A stretch of DNA of 59,178 nt from Paludibacter propionicigenes (lineage in GTDB: Bacteria; Bacteroidota; Bacteroidia; Bacteroidales; JAIFNL01): assembly GCA_020721325.1 (NCBI GenBank), contig DYNA01000005.1, positions 1 through 59,178 on the forward strand, in the 5' to 3' direction. Below, one piece after another: positions 53,641-59,178 of the stretch. Made by a program: the position numbers and the translations under genes. Under the pieces are notes generated by a model that worked only from the letters and a program-made list of their open reading frames with translations, made no database searches and was not told the origin of the DNA. Each line of letters starts with the position of its first letter. The stretch's first letter is position 1.

Positions 53641-55350
53641 TTAGACTTTGCCAATCAATTGGTTTAATATTATTTGATTGGCAGTTTGGGTACTTATTTT
53701 TTGTAAATCAATTATTTTATAATTTTTTAACTTCCAAAATTCGATAATTTCTGCTAAAAAAGTATCGCGTACAATCCATAAAAATATAAAATTTTGATAT
53801 TGAAGCAATTCATTTATTTCATTTGCCCAAGCCTTACCGGTAAGTTCTAAATGTCCGATTTCATCTATTATAACTAATTGAATATCAGTATTTTTAACTT
53901 TTCGCAAACTTTCTTTTCCAAATTTAACACCTTGCGGGAAAATAAAAAATTTACCGATTTTTTCATAATCATTTTCTCCACTTTCTCTTAAAAAAATTTC
54001 TGATTTATTTGTTTGAATATCAACAACATCGTAACCAATTCTTTGTTGGTTTTCTACCTGCTTTTGGGTAAAAATACCTCCAATTTTAATACTGTTTTGA
54101 ATAAAAAAAGGAATAATTTGTTTAACGAAAGTAGTTTTACCAGAATCTTTTTTTGAAGTAATAATAAATATTTTCGGTTTAGAGAAATCTTCGGAAAGTT
54201 CTCTAAAACGCATTTCTGCGAAAGCAATCAATTGCGAAACTATTTGCGTAGGATTTTTTATAATTATTTTAAAATCAGGAATATTAGAAATGACTTGCGG
54301 TAAACTTTCCGATGCAATTTCGAGCGCAAAAGGAAGCTTTTTAAAATAAGTTTTTGCAAAAAAAGAGCTAATTTTGGGATTGTACAATTCTGTTCCCAAA
54401 ACAGAAAAACCCAGTATTAAAAGCGTAGCTCTAAAATTCATTTCTATACCTATTAAAAAAGCATCGGTTAAAGTTTTCGACTGCAATTGACTGAATACAA
54501 AGGAAGTAAGCATAGTTAAAGCCACAAAGAAAATCCAAAATTTTGGTCGTAACAATTGCCGCAAAGCGCGTTTGTACTTTAAAATCCATATCAAAACAAT
54601 CAAAACACTTGTTGCAACCCAAATTTTCCAATTCAAGAGCGCAATAGTAAGTAAAGAGCTTATAATGAACAATATATTCAAAAACAACCAACACAAAGAA
54701 TAATCATTTTTTACCGGATTATTATTTTTCTTATCTTGCTTTTCGATAGTTTGTGTTTTAAAGATTAATGGCTGTGAAAGTATTTTCTTTCCGGTTCTAA
54801 TACCTATAATTGCCGAAACAATTCCAAAAAGAGCGTAAATTGAAAACAATGTTAAAATAGGCAACCATAATGTATCAAATTGTAAATTTAATTGTTTTTC
54901 GGTAAATTTCATTATACTTTTATATAACTCAACTATATTAAACCCATAAAAAATTAAAAAGTTTATAATTTTTTGAGCAAAACTCCACGAAATAGCTAAA
55001 ATAGAACCAATTACAAAACCAAAATAGTTTTTTCCCAGAAGTCGGACTGAAAATTCTAACAACAAACTTTCTACAAAAATGGCTATCATTGGTCCAAAAA
55101 TAACGGCACTCGGCGACATGGTTTTCATTATGGCACAAATTAATCCGGCACGCCAAAAAAGCCCTTTTTCTTTCCAAACAAAACTCACCGAAATGAGAAT
55201 TACAACACCAATTGCCGTTAAAATACTTCCTGAAAAAGGAATGCGCAAATTATGCAAAAAACTGCCCAAAACTATTTCTGACGAAGCCCAAACCGTTCCT
55301 ATAATGGCAGATTTAAGCCACTTTTCATCTATTTTTGAAAGTTCATTCAT
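53641..55350 (-). CDS. Single-chain ECF-like membrane transporter fused to a THEP1-type NTPase
   Basis: A 569-residue protein in three parts. Residues 1-190: five or six membrane helices in an ECF S-component-like pattern (SSEIVLGSFLHNLRIPFSG, MSPSAVIFGPMIAIFVESLLLE). Residues 218-390: a second membrane unit with the shape of a CbiQ/EcfT component (GIEMNFRATLLILGFSVLG, KLPFALEIASESLPQVI, then a helical coupling-like stretch). Residues 393-569: a THEP1-type NTPase with Walker A SKKDSGKT (399-406; the usual first Gly is Ser) and Walker B LVIIDEIGHLEL (492-503). I infer one polypeptide that binds, transports and powers uptake. The ATG overlaps the stop of the DUF364 gene by 8 nt, so translation is coupled. 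Confidence 0.75.
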   Translation of the reverse strand: MNELSKIDEKWLKSAIIGTVWASSEIVLGSFLHNLRIPFSGSILTAIGVVILISVSFVWKEKGLFWRAGLICAIMKTMSPSAVIFGPMIAIFVESLLLEFSVRLLGKNYFGFVIGSILAISWSFAQKIINFLIFYGFNIVELYKSIMKFTEKQLNLQFDTLWLPILTLFSIYALFGIVSAIIGIRTGKKILSQPLIFKTQTIEKQDKKNNNPVKNDYSLCWLFLNILFIISSLLTIALLNWKIWVATSVLIVLIWILKYKRALRQLLRPKFWIFFVALTMLTSFVFSQLQSKTLTDAFLIGIEMNFRATLLILGFSVLGTELYNPKISSFFAKTYFKKLPFALEIASESLPQVISNIPDFKIIIKNPTQIVSQLIAFAEMRFRELSEDFSKPKIFIITSKKDSGKTTFVKQIIPFFIQNSIKIGGIFTQKQVENQQRIGYDVVDIQTNKSEIFLRESGENDYEKIGKFFIFPQGVKFGKESLRKVKNTDIQLVIIDEIGHLELTGKAWANEINELLQYQNFIFLWIVRDTFLAEIIEFWKLKNYKIIDLQKISTQTANQIILNQLIGKV

Positions 55351-56152
55351 TGATTATACAAATTTTTTCGGCACCATATTCAAATGTATGATAACCTGCG
55401 CCGCCCTCGCTAATTACTTTAAACATCATTTCGGGCTTGGTTATTTTTACAGCACCAATTATTTTCACATTTTTTTTAAATAAAATATCGGGTATAAAAC
55501 TGCTCGAAGGTCCGGTAACGATGATTTGAGTTTGAGGTTTTATATATTTCAATAAATCATCTAAAGTATTGTTTACCAGAGTTGAACCAGTAATAATTAC
55601 AATATCTGAAATGGGTAAAATTCGATTGTATTCGTTGGCTGGCACAAAATATTTTTTATCTTCCGGCAAAAAAATATTTTCATTAAATTCCAAAACATGC
55701 AATTGGTGATTTGATTTTGAAAGTTTCTGAATGTACGAATGAAATGCGCCCACCATAGTTATCGTTTTGTCTGAAACAGAAGAAATTAAATCGATAGGGT
55801 CGGTATTTGAAAGAATTTTATAATCCGGCCTTTTTAAAAATCGAGACGAAATAGCATTTATAACCGCAACTTGCAAAGTAGTAATAAACTCATTGTTTTT
55901 GGTCGTTTCGAGTAAATCCAATACACGCGAACCAGCCATTTTTCCTGAAGTAAATTCGCCAAAATCCCGCATTTCTTTTTTACAATGTACCTGATTATAA
56001 TTTGGAGTAACCGTACTCGAAATTCCATAACTTTCGTCAGAAAGTTTCACTGCCGTCATAAAAACACCCATGCGCACATCGACAAGATGCAACGACTCGA
56101 TATAGGCTTTGTGCTTGGTTTTTAATAAGTTAATTGTTTCTTGCAATATCAT
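55343..56152 (-). CDS. DUF4213/DUF364 putative heavy-metal-chelation protein
   Basis: A 269-residue soluble protein. The N-terminal DUF4213-like part (about 1-95, VDVRMGVFMTAVKLSDESYGISST) and the C-terminal DUF364 domain (about 115-260, TITMVGAFHSYIQKL, SDIVIITGSTLVNNTLDDLL, VTGPSSSFIPDILFKKNVKIIGAV) match the family proposed, from structures, to chelate heavy metals. It often lies near metal or molybdate transporters in anaerobes. Here it overlaps the THEP1 fusion gene and lies downstream of a TonB receptor. A -7-like box (CAAAATTA on the plus strand, 56207-56214) suggests an additional promoter. Confidence 0.85.
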   Translation of the reverse strand: MILQETINLLKTKHKAYIESLHLVDVRMGVFMTAVKLSDESYGISSTVTPNYNQVHCKKEMRDFGEFTSGKMAGSRVLDLLETTKNNEFITTLQVAVINAISSRFLKRPDYKILSNTDPIDLISSVSDKTITMVGAFHSYIQKLSKSNHQLHVLEFNENIFLPEDKKYFVPANEYNRILPISDIVIITGSTLVNNTLDDLLKYIKPQTQIIVTGPSSSFIPDILFKKNVKIIGAVKITKPEMMFKVISEGGAGYHTFEYGAEKICIINE

Positions 56153-56392
56153 TTGAAACAGTTTGAGTGCGTGAATTTGTAAGTTTTGAAATTTCTAAAA
56201 AAAACACAAAATTACGCATTTTTTACGAAAAAAATAAATGCTTTTTTAATTAATTTGCACTATTTTTCCGCAGTTTAATCTACTTTGTAGGTCTGTTTGT
56301 TGAATTTATAAATGTTTTTCAAAAAAAACAAGTCAGAGAAACGAATTTGGTCATTTTTTTAAAATTCTTTTACGAACAATTTACGCTGTTAA

Positions 56393-58372
56393 TTATTTTT
56401 TTAAATTAAATATTAAGGAAAAATAAAAATTTCTACCTTCTTCGGGATAACCTTCAATTAAGGTATAATTTTTATCAAAAATATTATTTATACCGGCTTG
56501 TATTTTGAAATATTTTGCAAAAATATACGAAATTTGAGTGTTAAAAACTACAAATTCGGGCGAAATAGTTCCATAACTTGTACTAAATCGGTCGGAATTG
56601 TATTCGCTTGAAAAAACAAATTCGATTTTTTTTACCGGAAAATAATCGATGTAAGCAAAAAATTTATGGTTCGGAACATCGGTAAATTCAATATCGGCAT
56701 TGGTAATATTGTTGCGTTCGATGTAAGTATAATTGGCATTGAACATTAAATTTTGCAAAATTTGAAAATAAATAGAAATGTCTGCGCCATAAAATTCAGC
56801 TTTCCCGGTGTTTTGCATTTGGTAAAGCCCCTCTTGTAAATTGTTAACCAATTGTATAGTATTATCAATTTTTGAATAAAAAACGGCTGGTTCTACTATA
56901 AATTTATCATTAATTTTGATTTTTGAAGCCCATTCATAATTCAAAGCTCTTTCCGATTTTAAATCGGGATTTGGAATGGCAATGCCTAATTTGTATGAAT
57001 ATCTGTCTTTCATGGTTGCAAAACGAGTCTTATGCGCTACCGTAAAACTTAAATCTAAGTGATTAGTAAATTGGTAAAAAGCAGCCAATTGAATATTTGT
57101 TGCTGAATTTTTATTTTCGGGATACATTGAAATAACTTCCGAGCTTGAATTGTAATCTTCTGCCTGAATGCTATTTCGCAAATTGTAACTTAATCCGGGA
57201 ATTAATTTTAATTGGTTACCGAGCGAAAAAATATCTTCAACACCAAAAGAAAAAGTATTATCGGCAAAGTGCCTAATCGGTTCACCTTCATTGTTTTCGC
57301 GGTGCAAATCGTATTTATAGTGTCCGGCAATTTTTACCACATTATTTTTAATCAATTCAGTTCCTATTTCAATATTACTACCATAAGAATAATCGTTGTG
57401 ATAGCTTGTAAATGAATAATTTTTATTTTGTGTTGAATAAGAATCGTTATCGAAACTTTTTAAAGTATTTTTAAAATTATCGAAAAAAAATCGGGTTTTT
57501 AAATAACTCTTTTCGGCAATGGTCGTTTTTGAAATAAAATAAACACTTTGTTTGTCCCAAACAGGCCATTGCCAATATCTGATTTTAACCGAAGCATCAT
57601 CACCTAAATAAATTGGATTTCCCTTTTCGCCGTGTTGAAAAACGTAATTAATGGAATATTCATCGGTTGAATTGGGAGTAAAACCTACTTTTACGCTAAT
57701 TTTATCGTCATTTCTGAATGAATTGTCCCTTTTCCAATCCATTTCATTCTTTGTAGTATCAAAATCTCGCGAAATTTTGTAAAAATCTCGATTAAACTTT
57801 GAAAAATGGGCTTGAAAATAGAATTTTCCCCTTTTACTTGCTATATTTGCGCTGGTAGAATAGCCTTTTCCGGTCAAAAGTCCGGCTTTTAAATTTATTT
57901 CGAGCTTTTCAGTGGGTTTGGAACTGATTAAATTAATCGCCCCGCCAATGGTATTTGCGCCAAAAAGTATGGAAGAATAGCCTTTTGAAATCTCTATTTT
58001 CGACAAATCGGAATTGGTAAACCGCGCCAAATCTACGTAACCATCGTAAGGCACGTAAACGGGAATGCCATCTACAAAAACCGGAACACTTCTGAGGTCA
58101 AAACCACGAAGGTAAATTGTACTTTCATTTCTTGCTCCAATGTTTACCAGCGTTGCGGAAGGTAAAATGCTTATTGAATTAGCCACATCTATCGTATTCA
58201 ATTTTTGCATTTCCGATTGTGTTACCGATTTTTCCAAAATGCTTTCTGAAACAACCACTTCACCAAGTTCGTAAACTTTCACGTTATTAAAAGTTGTGTC
58301 GATTGTATTTTGCGCTTTTACTTTTGAAAGAATCAATATAAAAACCAGTAAAAAAAATAAATAGCTTCTCAT
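56393..58372 (-). CDS. TonB-dependent outer-membrane receptor
   Basis: A 659-residue receptor with a Sec signal (about 1-20). A TonB-box-like EVVVSESIL (about 38-46) precedes the plug domain (about 47-170; STIYLRGFDLRSVPVFVDGIPVY, GANTIGGAINL). A 22-strand-type barrel follows, ending in FYFSLIFNLKK. It is short and lacks a SusD partner, as in BtuB- or metallophore-type receptors. Upstream DNA carries ModE-like half-sites. Together with the ModE-like gene and the DUF364 and THEP1 genes this points to uptake of a metal oxyanion or chelate; the ligand is inferred. Confidence 0.9.
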   Translation of the reverse strand: MRSYLFFLLVFILILSKVKAQNTIDTTFNNVKVYELGEVVVSESILEKSVTQSEMQKLNTIDVANSISILPSATLVNIGARNESTIYLRGFDLRSVPVFVDGIPVYVPYDGYVDLARFTNSDLSKIEISKGYSSILFGANTIGGAINLISSKPTEKLEINLKAGLLTGKGYSTSANIASKRGKFYFQAHFSKFNRDFYKISRDFDTTKNEMDWKRDNSFRNDDKISVKVGFTPNSTDEYSINYVFQHGEKGNPIYLGDDASVKIRYWQWPVWDKQSVYFISKTTIAEKSYLKTRFFFDNFKNTLKSFDNDSYSTQNKNYSFTSYHNDYSYGSNIEIGTELIKNNVVKIAGHYKYDLHRENNEGEPIRHFADNTFSFGVEDIFSLGNQLKLIPGLSYNLRNSIQAEDYNSSSEVISMYPENKNSATNIQLAAFYQFTNHLDLSFTVAHKTRFATMKDRYSYKLGIAIPNPDLKSERALNYEWASKIKINDKFIVEPAVFYSKIDNTIQLVNNLQEGLYQMQNTGKAEFYGADISIYFQILQNLMFNANYTYIERNNITNADIEFTDVPNHKFFAYIDYFPVKKIEFVFSSEYNSDRFSTSYGTISPEFVVFNTQISYIFAKYFKIQAGINNIFDKNYTLIEGYPEEGRNFYFSLIFNLKK

Positions 58373-58448
58373 AAATATTTCTTTTTTAAAAAAAAACGTT
58401 ATATACTAAAATGAATAATGACAAACAAAAAAAATATTCATCTTTCTT

Positions 58449-58507
58449 CGTTATGTTGATTAATGAATAACGGTGCAAAATAAAAAATAAAAAAAATAAC
58501 GAACAAA
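58449..58507 (-). promoter_or_regulatory. Receptor promoter with ModE-like operator half-sites
   Basis: Read on the minus strand, TTTG (58507-58504), a 20-nt spacer and TTATTTTG (58483-58476) form a near-consensus promoter. CGTTAT (58449-58454) and ATAACG (58467-58472), 12 nt apart, form an inverted repeat over the predicted start of transcription. Another ATAACG lies in the spacer (58496-58501) and CGTTATATAC lies in the leader (58397-58406). Inverted CGTTAT-type half-sites are characteristic of known ModE operators as I recall them. The arrangement suits repression. Confidence 0.6.
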
Positions 58508-58644
58508 TTTTTTCAAAAAAAATACGATACTTTGTAAAAAAGAAAAGTGTAAATTTATTTCTAAACGTTTACAATTGAAACTTTTATTCTTATGCAATTA
58601 CTTTATAATTAAACCTTTGAAATAAATTATCGTTTATAGTATAA

Positions 58645-58992
58645 CTAAATGTCGTTCAATTTTTTTGTTTGTTCGGTTAAAAAAACTTCAAAATCGGATT
58701 GTAAATTTTTATAGGTAATTAAAATTTTTTCACCAAATTCTGTTATTTGAGCTATTCCGCCTTCTCTCCCACCCCGCTTGAGTATAACTACTTGTTTATT
58801 AGAAGCTTTGTTCATTTTGTCAATGTTAATCCACGCTTGTCGATACGACATTTTCATTTCGGCAGCGGCTTTTCTAAGCGACCCTAACTGTTTAATTCGC
58901 TCTAATAACTCGATTTTACCGTTTCCGATAAATGAATCGTCATTGCAGTTAATCCAAATTCTGCCTACGATTGAAAAATTTTCTTTACACAT
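58645..58992 (-). CDS. Short ModE-like transcriptional regulator
   Basis: A 115-residue winged-helix protein matching the DNA-binding domain of ModE (IELLERIKQLGSLRKAAAEMKMSYRQAWINIDKMN, then the wing LKRGGREGGIAQITEFGEKIL). The C-terminal molybdate-binding (Mop/TOBE) domains of E. coli ModE are absent. Such short forms occur in several phyla. It is upstream of the receptor gene in the same direction, and possible target sites lie just downstream in the intergenic region. Candidate promoter: CAAAAATA on the plus strand at 59115-59122. Confidence 0.85.
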   Translation of the reverse strand: MCKENFSIVGRIWINCNDDSFIGNGKIELLERIKQLGSLRKAAAEMKMSYRQAWINIDKMNKASNKQVVILKRGGREGGIAQITEFGEKILITYKNLQSDFEVFLTEQTKKLNDI

Positions 58993-59178
58993 ATTTTTAA
59001 AATTTTATTTTCTAAGTTATACGAAAAATAAAATGTTATTCTTTGTTTTTCAGCATCTTATCAAATTCCTCACTTTTTACTATTTTTAAAGAATGGAATT
59101 TTTTTATAAAAAGACAAAAATAATATTTGATGGTGATTCAAAAAGTATGATAAAAATCAAATAAAACCAAAATTAATA
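58993..59178. other. Window end, upstream of the ModE-like gene
   Basis: A/T-rich sequence with one candidate minus-strand -7 box (59115-59122) and a possible -33 box 16 nt further (59139-59142). No other feature is seen before the window ends. Confidence 0.35.

Noticed and set aside
53418-53654. Minus-strand frame over folB that runs into the THEP1 fusion gene end
   Set aside because: Antisense to folB, which has a complete and recognisable protein.
1-59178. CRISPR arrays, insertion sequences, integrases or phage genes
   Set aside because: No regularly spaced direct repeats and no transposase, integrase or phage structural protein is encoded; the short repeats found are not regularly spaced with unique spacers.

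Overview
The window comes from a member of the Bacteroidota. It is very AT-rich and uses the standard genetic code. Coding regions carry Bacteroidota-specific families (Porin_10 outer-membrane protein, DUF3127, DUF6122, PD40-OmpA proteins, an ECF sigma gene with a Spy/LTxxQ-like periplasmic partner). Many exported proteins have short Sec signals ending in an AQ-type site. Several upstream regions fit the Bacteroidota promoter pattern (TTG-type -33 box, about 20 nt, TAnnTTTG at -7). An [FeFe]-hydrogenase maturase (hydE) and a ModE-like regulator suggest an anaerobe or facultative anaerobe. Genus or family cannot be assigned from what I see. No rRNA, tRNA, CRISPR array, prophage or insertion sequence was found.

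Layout: 0.1-1.7 kb is an ECF sigma operon on the minus strand. 1.9-7.0 kb holds an M64 peptidase, apolipoprotein N-acyltransferase (lnt), a DUF6122 membrane protein and a PafA-like phosphatase that has lost its catalytic residues. 7.2-16.7 kb is mostly housekeeping (gltX, rpsO, pnp, two exported FKBPs, a cyclophilin, a DUF3127 protein, an SDR) plus a SUMF1-like protein. 16.9-22.6 kb carries a TPR histidine kinase, hydE, a STAS-like protein, an exported serpin and a DUF554 membrane protein. 23.4-29.7 kb is an envelope run: a PD40-OmpA protein, a DUF1573-like protein, a CBM20-esterase fusion, an aldose epimerase and a Tat-exported dipeptidase. 29.8-42.2 kb is mixed: lipoprotein, AAA ATPase, nadE, porin, glycosyltransferase, a membrane-anchored subtilase with a small partner, and a hybrid histidine kinase. 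42.6-53.6 kb is housekeeping again: typA, a radical SAM protein, mrp and nifU-like genes, ftsB-like, miaA, ppx, fabD, ybjQ, a NUDIX hydrolase and folB.

The most interesting region is 53.6-59.0 kb, all on the minus strand. It encodes a short ModE-like regulator, a TonB-dependent receptor, a DUF4213/DUF364 putative heavy-metal-chelation protein and an unusual 569-residue fusion. The fusion joins an ECF S-component-like membrane domain, a CbiQ/T-like membrane domain and a THEP1-type NTPase in one chain. The receptor promoter region contains CGTTAT/ATAACG half-sites resembling ModE operators, with one inverted pair over the predicted start of transcription. I infer an uncharacterised uptake route for molybdate, tungstate or a chelated metal, in which a THEP1 NTPase replaces the usual ABC ATPases.

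Other points of note are a dispersed palindrome in three intergenic regions, short 15-16-nt repeats just upstream of several start codons, and a possible attenuator in the pnp leader.
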